From JADFOB01 sp964651325 (GTDB lineage Bacteria; Planctomycetota; Phycisphaerae; UBA1845), in contig CAZYXP010000005.1 of assembly GCA_964651325.1 (NCBI GenBank), forward strand, positions 1-36,865: a stretch of 36,865 nt of DNA. The letters run 5' to 3'. The position numbers and the translations under genes are program-made. This document shows, piece by piece, positions 15,423 to 25,121 of this stretch. The number at the start of each line of letters is the position of its first letter. The first letter of the stretch is position 1. The notes below the pieces were generated by a model. The model was not told the DNA's origin. It made no database searches and worked only from the letters and a program-made list of their open reading frames with translations.

Positions 15423-18400
15423 ATGAACAAACAACCCAGGTACCCCGGCGTTCGCATCAACACGAACGGAAACCAACTTGTCAGCTATTACACGGAAGCG
15501 CGCATCGCAGACGGCGGCGTGTTCTATCCGATCACGCCCTCGACCGAGATGGGCGAGATGTTCCAGCAGGCGTTCGCCGAAGGCAAGCTCAACGTTTTCG
15601 GGCAATCCAAACTGGCCGTCGAGACGGAAGGGGAGCACGCCGCTCAAGGCGGAGCGATCACCCTCTCCGTGGCCGGCAAGCGAACCGTCAACTTCACCTC
15701 GGGCCAGGGTATCGTCTACGGCCTCGAGCAGTACTATCATGCGCCCGGCAAGTGTTCCACCATGATCCTCGAAGTGGCCGCCCGCGCGCTGACCAAGCAC
15801 GCGCTCAACGTACACTGCGGCCATGATGACGTATATGCGGCACTGGACACGGGGTGGATCGTCTTGTTCGCCAAGGATGCCCAACAGGCGGCCGACCAGG
15901 CCCTGATCCTTCGCAAAGTGACGGAACTGAGCCTGACGCCCGGCGTCAATGCCCAGGATGGCTTCTTGACGTCGCATCTTCAGCGCATGTTTTACATGCA
16001 CGAAGCGGAGCTGATTCGCGAGTTCCTCGGCGCGCCGGACGACATGATTGATTGCCCCACGCCGGCCCAGTGCGAGCTGTTCGGACCGCGGCGCCGCCGT
16101 GTGCCCCGCATGATCGATCTGACGAACCCCATTCTGCTCGGGCCTGTTCAGAATCAGGAACATTACATGAACGGCGTGGTGGCCCGGCGTAATTGCTTCG
16201 CCGAGCCGATTCTCCAGTTCTTGATCGACGCCTACGAAGAATTCGCCGCGCTGACGGGCCGAAGTTATGGGCTTGTGTCTTGCTATGAGACCGAGGATGC
16301 GGACACGGTATTCATCTCGCTCGGCTCGGCCGCCGAGAACATCGAGGCTGCGGTGGATCATCTGCGAAAGACGCGCAACGCCAAGGTCGGCTCGATTCAT
16401 GTCAATGTGCTTCGCCCTTTTCCCGACGCGGCGATCGTTGAGGCGATTCGCGGCAAGAAGAGTGTGATCGTGTTGGAGCGAACGGATGAACCGCTCTCCG
16501 GCGACAATCCCTTGGGACGCGACATTCGAACGGCCTTAAGCAAGGCGCTGAGTTTGAACGGAAGTTCGGGCCATGCGGACCTGCCCACCATTCAAGCCGA
16601 GGAGGTTCCGCGCATCTTCAGCGGCATCTACGGCTTGGGATCCCGGGATTTTCGCCCGGAAGACATCCTGGGCGCCTATGAGTACGTGACCGGATCGAAC
16701 CATCGCAAAGACGGCAAGTCCGCGGCGGAGGATTGCTCCTTCTTCGTACTCGGGGTGGACCATCCCTACCGCGTGCGATCGGAGGAGCAGCCGTCGTTGC
16801 TTCCGGAAGGCGCCATCGCCGTCCGGCTCCACTCCATCGGCGGTTGGGGCATGATCACCACGGGCAAGAATCTCGGAGGAATCATCGGAAGTTTCGGCGA
16901 AACCATCGCCAAGCAGAAGAACGAGTACGACGAGTTTGGACAGCTCAAAGACGCGATCTACGTCAGCGCTAACCCCAAGTACGGATCCGAGAAGAAGGGG
17001 GCGCCGACCAATTACTTCCTGGTGGTCGCGCCGGAGCCGATTCGCGTCAATTGCGACCTGCGTCACGTGGATGTGGTCTTGTGCTGCGATCCGAAGGCGT
17101 TTACCCACACGAATCCCCTGTACGGCCTCAATGAGGGCGGAGCCTTTGTCTGGGAATCTTCCGAGACGCCCGAGCAGGCTTGGACGCGCATTCCCACCCA
17201 CCTGCGGAACGAAATCATTGAGAAAAAGATCCGATTGTACATCCTGCCGGGTTTTGAGATTGCGCGCGACGCGACACCGCGCCCCGACTTACAGCTGAGG
17301 ATGCAGGGCAACGCCTTCCTCGGCGCGTTTTTCAAGGTGTCTCCGTTCTTGGAGCAGAACGGAATCGGTTACGAACATTACAAGACCGTCGTTCGCGAAC
17401 AGTACGAGAAGAAATTCGGGCGATTCGGCAACGCCGTCGTCGATGCCAACATGCAGGTGATGACTGACGGCTACGAGCGCGTGGCTGAGGTGCCCCACGG
17501 CGAGGTCGAAGCGGACGACCGTTCGAGCATGCGCGGCCTGCCCGTGCTGCCCGTGTCGGCGAGTTGCGGCGACAACGGGCGAAGCTGGAACGATCGATGC
17601 ATCCCCGATGACCACCAGGGCGAGCGTGTTTCGGTGTTTCAGCTTGAAACGTTTGATCGAGAGTTTCGTGCGGGGCTCGGTTATGATCAGCCGGCGTCAA
17701 CGCTGTCATCCGTCGGGGTCATGGCGTCTGCGACCGGCGCGACGGCCTCCAAATCGGTGGCCCGTCGAGAGACACCGGTGTTCATTGCGGAGAATTGCAC
17801 GCAATGCATGGAATGTATCGCGGCCTGTCCCGATACCGCGTTGCCGAACACCGCTCAAGATCTGGCGACCGTCCTAAAGACGGCCGCGCTGAATTATGTC
17901 ACGGATCCGCAGCAGCGCTCCAAGATGCTGGCTGCCATGGGGGCCGTGGAGCAGGCTGTGCGTGCGGCGATGAAGGACAACGTCAAGGCCAAGCAACTCG
18001 TGCCCTTCAAGGATCTGGTTCGCAGCGAGGTCGATGGGCTGGCCGACATCGACAGTGAGGCTCGGGAAGAGTTTTGCTCGATCATTGATCTCTTGCCGCT
18101 GGCCTACTCCAAGACTCATGCCATCTTCAATAGCATGGAGAAGAAAAACGAAGGCGCCGGCGGCCTGTTCGCAATCTTCGTCTCGGATCTGTGCAAAGGC
18201 TGCGCGGAATGCGTCACAGAATGTGGCAGCCACGAAGCGCTCAAGATGGAGGCGGACAGCGAGGAGCTAAACGCTCGTTACGCCACAACGCATGGGTTTT
18301 TCGATCTTCTTCCGGATACCGATCAGAAATTCCTCGGCCTCTACGACGATGAACACCCTCAGGATTCCAAGGCGGCCGTGTTGCGCAATCATTTGATGGT

Positions 18401-20117
18401 GCGGCGCAACTATGAAGCCCTGGTTTCCGGAGACGGCGCGTGCGCCGGCTGCGGCGAGAAGAGCGTGCTGCGGTCCGTAGCGTCTGTGACTGAAGCATAC
18501 ATGCGGACGTTGTACCACACCAAGGCCGATCGCCTGCGAGAAAAAGCGGATCAGCTTGAGCAGCGTGGAAGTGAGCAGCTCGCGGCGTTGCGGGAGCGGG
18601 ATCAGAATCAGTACGAAGTTTTCCGACGCACGGTCGCCCATTTGATCATGGGGCTAGGCGGGGAAGATGATGCGGATACACGCGAACGGATCGAGGCGCG
18701 TGGCGAAATAGCGGATCGTGAACTCATCGATGCTCTGGTGACGGTGTTGCGGCAGGACGCCTTCAACCACAAGGATCTACAAGCCGTCGATGGACGCCTT
18801 GCCAATGGCATGGCCGTGATGGCGATGGGCGCCTCCACCGGATGCAACACCGTCTACGGCTCAACCCCACCGAGCAATCCGCATCCTTATCCGTGGATGA
18901 ATTCGCTGTTTCAGGATGGGGCAACCGTGGCGTGGATCATGGGCGAAAGCTTTATCATGGATCACGCGCGGCGATCCATCATACCCGAGCGCCTTGCCAA
19001 CACGGTCCTCGATCTGCAAGGTGATGGTCTTTGCGAGCAGACGTATTTTCAGCTCGCCCATCTCGATGACATGCTCATGACGGCGCAGGAGATCAAGGAA
19101 CTCCCCAAGGTTTGGGCGATTGGTGGCGACGGGGCGTTCGGCGACATTGGATTCCAGAACGTCTCCAAGGTCGTGTTACAAAACCGCCCGAACGTCAAAA
19201 TCCTGATGCTCGATACGCAGGTTTACTCCAACACGGGCGGTCAGAACTCCGACTCTTCCCCCCTGCCCGGCGGGTTTGACATGAATCAATTCGGGGCCGC
19301 GACTCAAGGCAAACTCGTCGAGAAAAAAAGCCTGGCCGAAATCTTCGCATCGGGGCATGGTTCGCCCTACGTCGCTCAGGTATCCATGGCCAACGCCGCG
19401 AAAATCTACAAGACGGTATTGAACGCGCTCGAATATCGCGGGACATCGTTCATCCAGTGCTTCACCACCTGCCAGCCGGAGCACGGCGTCGGCGACAGCA
19501 TGGCGAGCGTTCAGGCCAAGAGAATCAGGGACGCTCGCGGCATGCCGGAGTTCGTCTTCAATCCGTCGGCCGGGGAAACCTACCCCGAATCCTTCGACTT
19601 GAAGGGCAATCCCTCCCTGAAGACAGACTGGTGGAAAACCCAGTTCAAGAGCACGGGTGAAAGCTACTCGTACACGGTAGCGCATTGGGCCACGACGGAG
19701 GCCCGCTTCCGCCGGCATTTCAAACGCATTGATGAGGCGGCCGCGCGCAAGCTTGTTCCCCTTGACGGGATCCTGATGCGTCTGATCCAAGATGACGTCG
19801 TGCACCGCCACCACCTCGATCAACAGCATCGCGCATTTGTGCCTGAATTCGGAGTCAGTGTGTACGCCGATCCGGGTAACGGAAAACCTCGATGGTGGGC
19901 GATGTCGCGGCAGATGGTGCTGTTTTGCGTCGAAAGACGCAAAGCGTGGCGCGTGCTGCAGAGCAAGAGCGGGGTTGAGAATGCAGATTACCTGGAGCAA
20001 CGGGCGCTGCTCAAGCAGGTCGATGCGGGAGAGATCTCGCTGGAAACGTTCCTGGCAGACACCGGAGCGCCGGCGGATAGCATTAAAACGCCATCGGAAG
20101 AGCCCGCCGTGAATTAG
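15423..20117 (+). CDS. nifJ: pyruvate:ferredoxin (flavodoxin) oxidoreductase, extra-long single-chain form
   Basis: PFOR reversibly oxidises pyruvate with CoA to acetyl-CoA and CO2, reducing ferredoxin. All domains are in one 1564-residue chain. The N-terminal domain has YPITPSTEMGE near 36-46, then the gamma-type domain (about 445-690, GWGMITTGKNLGG). Two ferredoxin clusters follow, Cys792/795/798/802 and Cys924/927/930/934. The TPP domain has the proximal-cluster ligands Cys1007/1010 and Cys1141, probably Cys1350, GGDGAFGDIGFQN near 1234 and YSNTGGQNS near 1268. Usual single-chain PFORs are about 1170-1230 residues. Extra sequence lies between the two ferredoxin clusters (121 residues) and between Cys1010 and Cys1141 (130, with a charged helical stretch). 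The second ferredoxin cluster ends CG, not CP. Substrate preference for pyruvate is inferred. Confidence 0.9.
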   Translation: MNKQPRYPGVRINTNGNQLVSYYTEARIADGGVFYPITPSTEMGEMFQQAFAEGKLNVFGQSKLAVETEGEHAAQGGAITLSVAGKRTVNFTSGQGIVYGLEQYYHAPGKCSTMILEVAARALTKHALNVHCGHDDVYAALDTGWIVLFAKDAQQAADQALILRKVTELSLTPGVNAQDGFLTSHLQRMFYMHEAELIREFLGAPDDMIDCPTPAQCELFGPRRRRVPRMIDLTNPILLGPVQNQEHYMNGVVARRNCFAEPILQFLIDAYEEFAALTGRSYGLVSCYETEDADTVFISLGSAAENIEAAVDHLRKTRNAKVGSIHVNVLRPFPDAAIVEAIRGKKSVIVLERTDEPLSGDNPLGRDIRTALSKALSLNGSSGHADLPTIQAEEVPRIFSGIYGLGSRDFRPEDILGAYEYVTGSNHRKDGKSAAEDCSFFVLGVDHPYRVRSEEQPSLLPEGAIAVRLHSIGGWGMITTGKNLGGIIGSFGETIAKQKNEYDEFGQLKDAIYVSANPKYGSEKKGAPTNYFLVVAPEPIRVNCDLRHVDVVLCCDPKAFTHTNPLYGLNEGGAFVWESSETPEQAWTRIPTHLRNEIIEKKIRLYILPGFEIARDATPRPDLQLRMQGNAFLGAFFKVSPFLEQNGIGYEHYKTVVREQYEKKFGRFGNAVVDANMQVMTDGYERVAEVPHGEVEADDRSSMRGLPVLPVSASCGDNGRSWNDRCIPDDHQGERVSVFQLETFDREFRAGLGYDQPASTLSSVGVMASATGATASKSVARRETPVFIAENCTQCMECIAACPDTALPNTAQDLATVLKTAALNYVTDPQQRSKMLAAMGAVEQAVRAAMKDNVKAKQLVPFKDLVRSEVDGLADIDSEAREEFCSIIDLLPLAYSKTHAIFNSMEKKNEGAGGLFAIFVSDLCKGCAECVTECGSHEALKMEADSEELNARYATTHGFFDLLPDTDQKFLGLYDDEHPQDSKAAVLRNHLMVRRNYEALVSGDGACAGCGEKSVLRSVASVTEAYMRTLYHTKADRLREKADQLEQRGSEQLAALRERDQNQYEVFRRTVAHLIMGLGGEDDADTRERIEARGEIADRELIDALVTVLRQDAFNHKDLQAVDGRLANGMAVMAMGASTGCNTVYGSTPPSNPHPYPWMNSLFQDGATVAWIMGESFIMDHARRSIIPERLANTVLDLQGDGLCEQTYFQLAHLDDMLMTAQEIKELPKVWAIGGDGAFGDIGFQNVSKVVLQNRPNVKILMLDTQVYSNTGGQNSDSSPLPGGFDMNQFGAATQGKLVEKKSLAEIFASGHGSPYVAQVSMANAAKIYKTVLNALEYRGTSFIQCFTTCQPEHGVGDSMASVQAKRIRDARGMPEFVFNPSAGETYPESFDLKGNPSLKTDWWKTQFKSTGESYSYTVAHWATTEARFRRHFKRIDEAAARKLVPLDGILMRLIQDDVVHRHHLDQQHRAFVPEFGVSVYADPGNGKPRWWAMSRQMVLFCVERRKAWRVLQSKSGVENADYLEQRALLKQVDAGEISLETFLADTGAPADSIKTPSEEPAVN

Positions 20118-20212
20118 CCCGGCGAGCGGCATATTGGGCTGTGTTTCGCAAGCGAATGCCGGTCCGAAGCGAATACGGAGTCCCGGATAGGATGTCCGAG
20201 TCGCGGATTATG

Positions 20213-20232
20213 GCCCGGGCGGCCGCGCGGGC
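20213..20232. terminator. GC palindrome between convergent genes, possible bidirectional terminator
   Basis: The halves GCCCGGGCGG and CCGCGCGGGC are complementary at nine of ten positions. It lies midway between the converging PFOR and CRTAC1 genes. There is no T-tract, so intrinsic termination is uncertain. Confidence 0.25.
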
Positions 20233-20266
20233 AGGATACTGCGGCTCAGAGCAGAGGCGGTTCCGC

Positions 20267-22198
20267 TCAGGGGCCTCGCCTCGTGCCCTTGCGTAAGTCA
20301 TCTCCCGCGCCCTTACGTAACTCATGCTGTTGGCCGGCGTCGAGCGGACCGAATACCTCGCTCGCTCCGTCCGGCCAGTTGACCACTACTTCATCCACCC
20401 GGTCGTGCTTTCCAAGCCCAAAGTGAACTCGCGGGTCGTTGCTGCTCAGATAGCCGTACGCCGGCTGCAACAGGGCATAACGCGTCAGATCGCCTGCTTT
20501 GATGCGAAGTGTACCGCCGATCGCGTCCGACCCGTGTGCGTTGACCGCGCGAAAAGTGATCCAGTTGCCGGCGGCCCCGATGTTTTCCAGGACGTGGGCC
20601 CGTGCATCCAGGTTGACAACGATGATGTCGATGTCGCCGTCATTGTCGAGATCGGCCAGCGCGGTTCCCCGAGACGTTTCAACCAATGGCGACTGGGTTC
20701 CCCCCTTCGGCAGGACTTCCTCAAAACGCCCCACTCCTGCCGCGGCATCCCCCCCCATGGAGAAAAGCAGATTGGGCTCCGCGTACGGATGGCCAGGATC
20801 GAACATGGGTTCAAAGAGCGAGACCCGCCCATTGGCGACGAAGAGGTCAGGGAGGCTGTCGTGGTTGAAATCTGCAAATCCCAGACCAAACCCGGTATAC
20901 GCCACCGACGGCGCCGCCAATCCCAAGACATTGGTTACGTCGTCGAAGAAAGCGCCCTTGTTGCGGTAGAGCGTGTTGGATTCGTTTCGCCAGTGGGACA
21001 TGAACAAATCCCAATCGCCGTCCGCGTCCAGGTCCGTGGTTTGGACGCCCATCCCGGCCTCGGCCGAGCCGACACGATTGAACGCACATCCGGCCAATAG
21101 CGCTTCATCGGTGAAGGTGGCCGTGCCGTCGTTGATCCAAAGGTGGTTGGCCACCTGATCGTTGGCCACGTACACGTCCGGGCTACCGTCTCGATTGAAA
21201 TCCCCGGTGGCCACACCCAAACCGTAACCCACCGCCCTGCGCAATCCGGCTTGCTTGCTGACATCTTCAAAGCGACCGTTGCCGAGATTCCTGTACAAAA
21301 CATCCGGCGCGGGGCTGTATTGCATAGGGCTGCAATAGTCCGGACGGCCGTCCGCCGCGAAACAAGGCCGCTCGCCTTCGCGGCTCCAGGTTACATAATT
21401 GGTGACCCAGAGATCAAGCCGGCCGTCACGATTCAGATCGACAAACGCCGCGCTTGACCCCCAACGCGTGTCACCTACCCCGGCGGTATAGGTTACATCT
21501 GAGAATGACCCGTCGCCATTGTTGCGGTACAACACATTGGCCCCGACGTTGGTGACGTAGAGGTCGGTATCGCCGTCGCCGTCGTAATCACCGCAAGCGC
21601 ATCCCATCCCATAGCCAGGGTCTCCGACGCCCGCGGAAGCGGTTACGTCCTCAAACGATCGCCCCCCGCGATTGAGGAATAGTTGATTGCCGCGCCCTGC
21701 GGCCTCGTTGGCATCGAGCGACCCGCCTTGGACGAAATAGACATCCATCAAGCTGTCGCCATTAAAATCCAACACGCAAACCCCGCCACACATGATCTCA
21801 GGAAACAGATTCTCCGTCCGATGCCCGGACGTGTGAGTAAACTCCAAATGCCAGGATTGCGACACCTCTTGGAACCATGCGGCGCCGCCTGTTTCCATAG
21901 AGTTAGGTCGCGCGGTCGAAACGTTGTCCGGCAGACCCAAGGGTTCAGCCGTCGGCGCGGGCGGTGTGGCGCGCGGTACCGGGGGCGCGTTGACCAGCAG
22001 GAGGACCACGCCGGCGACAGCTAGCGTGAGGAGTACTCCAACGCAAAGCCAGCGAGACGTCATGGCTCTGCGGAGGTGAAGGCGCGTCGTCAGACCCTCA
22101 AGTACGCCCCCAGGAAATCTTGTGCGATGTGTCATGAAACCAGCGCGCGGTATCCTGATCCGAACCGCGCCCGTCAGGAAGCGGCTCTTTCCAGGCAA
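20267..22198 (-). CDS. CRTAC1/ASPIC-UnbV family FG-GAP repeat protein
   Basis: A predicted exported or membrane-anchored beta-propeller protein of unknown role, 643 residues. A hydrophobic helix (WLCVGVLLTLAVAGVVLLLV, about 50-69) leads into seven calcium-binding FG-GAP/VCBS repeats, each with a D-x-[DN]-x-D-x-x-x-D loop: DFNGDSLMD, DYDGDGDTD, DLNRDGRLD, DFNRDGSPD, DLDADGDWD, DFNHDSLPD and DLDNDGDID. The C-terminus is an ASPIC/UnbV domain (ITFRAVNAHGSDAIGGTLRI to VNWPDGASEVF). TTG 22198 has AAGGGAG nine bases upstream. ATG 22063 would put the signal helix at the very N-terminus but lacks a ribosome site, so the start is open. It follows the TPR gene by 60 bases, a pairing often seen in this family. 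Confidence 0.85.
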   Translation of the reverse strand: MPGKSRFLTGAVRIRIPRAGFMTHRTRFPGGVLEGLTTRLHLRRAMTSRWLCVGVLLTLAVAGVVLLLVNAPPVPRATPPAPTAEPLGLPDNVSTARPNSMETGGAAWFQEVSQSWHLEFTHTSGHRTENLFPEIMCGGVCVLDFNGDSLMDVYFVQGGSLDANEAAGRGNQLFLNRGGRSFEDVTASAGVGDPGYGMGCACGDYDGDGDTDLYVTNVGANVLYRNNGDGSFSDVTYTAGVGDTRWGSSAAFVDLNRDGRLDLWVTNYVTWSREGERPCFAADGRPDYCSPMQYSPAPDVLYRNLGNGRFEDVSKQAGLRRAVGYGLGVATGDFNRDGSPDVYVANDQVANHLWINDGTATFTDEALLAGCAFNRVGSAEAGMGVQTTDLDADGDWDLFMSHWRNESNTLYRNKGAFFDDVTNVLGLAAPSVAYTGFGLGFADFNHDSLPDLFVANGRVSLFEPMFDPGHPYAEPNLLFSMGGDAAAGVGRFEEVLPKGGTQSPLVETSRGTALADLDNDGDIDIIVVNLDARAHVLENIGAAGNWITFRAVNAHGSDAIGGTLRIKAGDLTRYALLQPAYGYLSSNDPRVHFGLGKHDRVDEVVVNWPDGASEVFGPLDAGQQHELRKGAGDDLRKGTRRGP

Positions 22199-22241
22199 CC
22201 ACGGCCACTCCCTTGTGGTCGGGGTTCTGATTGAACACTAT

Positions 22242-22256
22242 CCGCGTGAATCGCGG
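22242..22256. other. small stem-loop between the TPR and CRTAC1 genes
   Basis: CCGCG and CGCGG flank a five-base loop, ending three bases from the stop codon of the upstream TPR gene. It may be an mRNA hairpin that tunes the downstream gene, or chance. Confidence 0.25.
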
Positions 22257-22258
22257 TG

Positions 22259-23929
22259 CTAGTTTTCCGCCTTCTCAATCGCACGGTGGAGGGCGCCGCC
22301 GAGCAAGACGACTTTCTCATTGTTCGGGAAGATCGCCCGCGCTACCGCCTCCGCCTGCGCCGCGGCCCCTAGATCGCCCTGAAGAATATGCACCTCCGCG
22401 AGCGCAACGTAGGCTAGGACGGAAGTCGTATTGTGTTCAATGGAACGCTCCAGGAATCCTTTCGCCGCATCCAAGTCGCCAAGCGATTTGCTGAGCAGCC
22501 CAGCACGCAACAGGATTCTCGGCGAAGCCGGATGAATTTCGATGGCCTGTTCCAATGCGGCGAGCGCATCTTGATCGCGACCCATCTTGTAAAGAATTCG
22601 CCCGCGGGCTTCGTGCGCGCGGTACGCCGTAGGACTGATCTTGATGGCTTGGTCCGCCGCGCGCAACGCCGGGGCCAATTGATCCTGGCTCAGATGATGC
22701 ATCGCAAGTTCAATGTACGTCACCGGCGCGGTCGGGTCGATCGCGATCGACTCTTGAAGCAGGCTGAATGACTTTTCAGGCGCACCGGCAAATCGGTACG
22801 CCGAAGCGAGCGTATTACGCAAGGAATTCATGTGCGGATACCATTGAAGCAGGGCTTCAAGTTCAGCGATGCCGCCGTCCACATCGCCTGCGCGGAGTTT
22901 AGCCATGGCGCTGGCGGCCTGATCATCGACAATTTTGCAATGCGCCGACAAGCTGCTCGACCACGGATCCGCCAGATAGGGCTTCGTGTTCTTGGCGCCC
23001 AGCACGAGATGGCGTTTGGCCAAATCAGACCGCCCCTGCCCCCGCAACGCCATGCCCAACAGGTAATGCGCCGTCGGATCGCCCGGCCGAAGGCCGAGCG
23101 CCGTGTCGGCGTTGGTAACTGCCTCGTCATAGTCGCCGCGGGCCAACATCACTTCGGCCAGCCCCATGTACGCTGGCGCCGCCATCGGTGAAACCGCAAG
23201 TGTCTCGCGGAACGCCGATTCCGCCTCGTCAAGGGCTCCAGTCTGTACCAGCGCGTCTCCGAGGCGATGGGATGCGGGGGCGAAGTCAGCGTTCAATTCA
23301 ACGGAGCTGTAAAAAAGCTCGATCGCGCGATCGAGGTTCCCGATCTTCGCGCAGCAAATACCCTCGTAGTATATCTGAAGGTAATTCGTCGGATCCAGGA
23401 CATTGGCCCGCTGGAAGCACGCCCGGGCCTCGCCCCACATGCGATTGCCCGCATAGACCAATCCGAGCGCGGCCTGCTTTTGCGGGTCGTCAGGAGCGGA
23501 CTTGACGTCCTCAAGAAATGGTTCCAGGTACGCACGCAGCTGCGAACTGATGTTCTCCGGAACAGGAGTCGCCCCAGTTTGCGCCCCGCCGGCCTGCGTT
23601 GCCGCTTCCTGTACCGCGCTTGGCGATGCAACAGGTTGCCCTGTCTTATTCTTGGATTGAATCGCCTGCGATGGGGCCGGCTGCGATGGACTAGCATGCG
23701 ATGGAGTCTTGAGTTTCGGCGCGGCCGATTCCGGCGTTGGCGCAGGCTTAGATTTCTCGGGAACCGGACGGCCGACAGAATAAACGACCGCCACGCCCAC
23801 GGCGCCGGCTAGAAGCAAACCCACCAGCAACATCGGTCGCCCCATCGCCTTGGCCCGCGCGTCTACGCTACGATGAGCCCCGCTGCACTTGCTGCCCGCC
23901 CTCTTGGGATCGGCATGGTTGTGTGCCAT
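22259..23929 (-). CDS. membrane-anchored tetratricopeptide repeat protein
   Basis: A 556-residue protein with one N-terminal membrane anchor (MLLVGLLLAGAVGVAVVYSVG, about 33-53), a Pro/Ala/Gln/Ser-rich linker to about residue 125, then TPR repeats to the end. Clear units include GLVYAGNRMWGEARACFQRA, RLGDALVQTGALDEAESAFR, GLAEVMLARGDYDEAVTNAD, and C-terminal DQDALAALEQAIEIHPASPR and DLDAAKGFLERSIEHN. About ten repeats are visible. TPRs bind proteins, and no enzymatic motif is present. It is the first gene of an apparent operon with the CRTAC1 protein, so the two probably act together at the cell surface or periplasm. Specific role unknown. Confidence 0.8.
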   Translation of the reverse strand: MAHNHADPKRAGSKCSGAHRSVDARAKAMGRPMLLVGLLLAGAVGVAVVYSVGRPVPEKSKPAPTPESAAPKLKTPSHASPSQPAPSQAIQSKNKTGQPVASPSAVQEAATQAGGAQTGATPVPENISSQLRAYLEPFLEDVKSAPDDPQKQAALGLVYAGNRMWGEARACFQRANVLDPTNYLQIYYEGICCAKIGNLDRAIELFYSSVELNADFAPASHRLGDALVQTGALDEAESAFRETLAVSPMAAPAYMGLAEVMLARGDYDEAVTNADTALGLRPGDPTAHYLLGMALRGQGRSDLAKRHLVLGAKNTKPYLADPWSSSLSAHCKIVDDQAASAMAKLRAGDVDGGIAELEALLQWYPHMNSLRNTLASAYRFAGAPEKSFSLLQESIAIDPTAPVTYIELAMHHLSQDQLAPALRAADQAIKISPTAYRAHEARGRILYKMGRDQDALAALEQAIEIHPASPRILLRAGLLSKSLGDLDAAKGFLERSIEHNTTSVLAYVALAEVHILQGDLGAAAQAEAVARAIFPNNEKVVLLGGALHRAIEKAEN

Positions 23930-24050
23930 CAGTATTATCGCGGGATCTTACGCCCACACCTCTTTCTTGCTCAAGAATGTTTCCTACGGCTAGGCGGGTG
24001 TGCGTCGCGGGCGACACACACAAGGCCGAACGCCATTATAGCCCTCCGAC

Positions 24051-24824
24051 CTAATTCGGCCAGAAGAATCTCAACGCCTTGCGGAACTCAGCCCGGTGAT
24101 TTTCCGGCAGGTGATGCCCCACGCCGGGATAAACCCTGAGCTTGACGGATAGCCCCATGGCCTTCAACTCCTTGGCCGCGCGGCGATTGGATGCCAATGT
24201 GCCATCTTGGTCTCCGACCATAATGAACACTTTGGGCAACTGATTCGGGGCTACATCGGCGGGCGCGTGCTGCGTCCCGTCGTAACGACCGGCGATGGGA
24301 ATCAGCCCACAAAACATCTTTGCATGGCGCATCCCAAGCTCGTACGTGAGATAACCACCTTGCGAAAAACCGCAAAGCACAATGCGCTGCTTATCTATCC
24401 GGTACTTGTCCAAGACGTATTCGATCGCCCGCTGGATGACGGGATCGGAAACGTCGACGGATTCCCAACTGAACCCTTGGCCGCTGTTCACCGATTTCGT
24501 CGCCCGAGGCGCCACCAAAATCGCCCCGAACTCCACGGCAGTGCGCTTGAACGGCGCCACAATATCCTCCGGCGTCGTGCCGTAGCCGTGGAGCAGCACG
24601 ATCAGCGGAGCGGGCATCGAGGGCGCATAGCCGGGGGGCGTAAAAACCAGAGGAGGGTTGCCCGCGTGCGTCCTTGAGCCGGCTGGCCGACCGTGATTCT
24701 GCAGTTTCCCCGCAGGTTGATCCGCTTGCCGCATGCCCGCTTCGGGCCGCGCCTGCACGTCAAACGGCGCAAAACAGCAAATTGTCAAACAAATAGCGAT
24801 GTTCCGCGCGGCGATAAGCGTCAT
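24051..24824 (-). CDS. secreted alpha/beta-hydrolase, phospholipase/carboxylesterase (LpqC-like)
   Basis: A 257-residue predicted exported serine esterase. The N-terminal signal peptide is MTLIAARNIAICLTICCFAP, with likely cleavage after DVQA. The fold shows IVLLHGYGTTPED (oxyanion turn, about 75-87), the nucleophile elbow CGFSQGGY with Ser154, MVGDQDGTL with Asp205 or Asp207, and VYPGVGHHLP with His237 or His238. The family cleaves short acyl or feruloyl-type esters, but the substrate here is unknown. AAGGAG eight bases before ATG 24824 decides the start over the upstream ATG of the longer frame. It stands alone, 121 bases from the TPR gene. Confidence 0.85.
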   Translation of the reverse strand: MTLIAARNIAICLTICCFAPFDVQARPEAGMRQADQPAGKLQNHGRPAGSRTHAGNPPLVFTPPGYAPSMPAPLIVLLHGYGTTPEDIVAPFKRTAVEFGAILVAPRATKSVNSGQGFSWESVDVSDPVIQRAIEYVLDKYRIDKQRIVLCGFSQGGYLTYELGMRHAKMFCGLIPIAGRYDGTQHAPADVAPNQLPKVFIMVGDQDGTLASNRRAAKELKAMGLSVKLRVYPGVGHHLPENHRAEFRKALRFFWPN

Positions 24825-24832
24825 TTTGGTGA

Positions 24833-24838
24833 CTCCTT
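24833..24838 (-). promoter_or_regulatory. Shine-Dalgarno site fixing the esterase start
   Basis: On the reverse strand this reads AAGGAG, eight bases before ATG 24824. It rules against the in-frame ATG 24 bases further upstream. Confidence 0.7.
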
Positions 24839-24887
24839 GACGTTTCACCCAACTTGCCAGTGCGTCGAACGGCCGCCGGGCGAACGA

Positions 24888-25115
24888 TCATGCCATGATG
24901 AGAAACAGAACCCATAGTCCGACGCCAACCCCGTACATGGTCCCGACGATGGTGATCCATAGCACGATGGACGCCATGGGCACTCGGCGTAGATGCTCCA
25001 TTCGTGTTGTCTTGTAGACGACAGCGATGCTCAGACAAAGGGGCAGCATGAGCAGGAATCGGGTCGATCCGCCCAGGGGCGCACCGGTGAAGAGAAACGA
25101 GAGCAGCAAACTCAT
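24888..25115 (-). CDS. small two-to-three-span membrane protein
   Basis: A 75-residue, strongly hydrophobic protein. Spans are visible at about 2-12, 18-34 (STRFLLMLPLCLSIAVVY) and 47-73 (ASIVLWITIVGTMYGVGVGLWVLFLI), separated by the basic loop KTTRMEHLRRVP. GGAGGG nine bases before the ATG lies inside the end of the upstream TM2-like gene, so it is probably translated as part of the same operon. No family is recognised. It may be an accessory subunit of its neighbour. Confidence 0.65.
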   Translation of the reverse strand: MSLLLSFLFTGAPLGGSTRFLLMLPLCLSIAVVYKTTRMEHLRRVPMASIVLWITIVGTMYGVGVGLWVLFLIMA

Positions 25116-25121
25116 AGGCCG

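Noticed and set aside
15420..16400. 326-residue reverse-strand open frame
   Set aside because: Antisense to the N-terminal PFOR domain with its intact YPITPS motif. The His/Arg-rich product looks like a GC-driven shadow.
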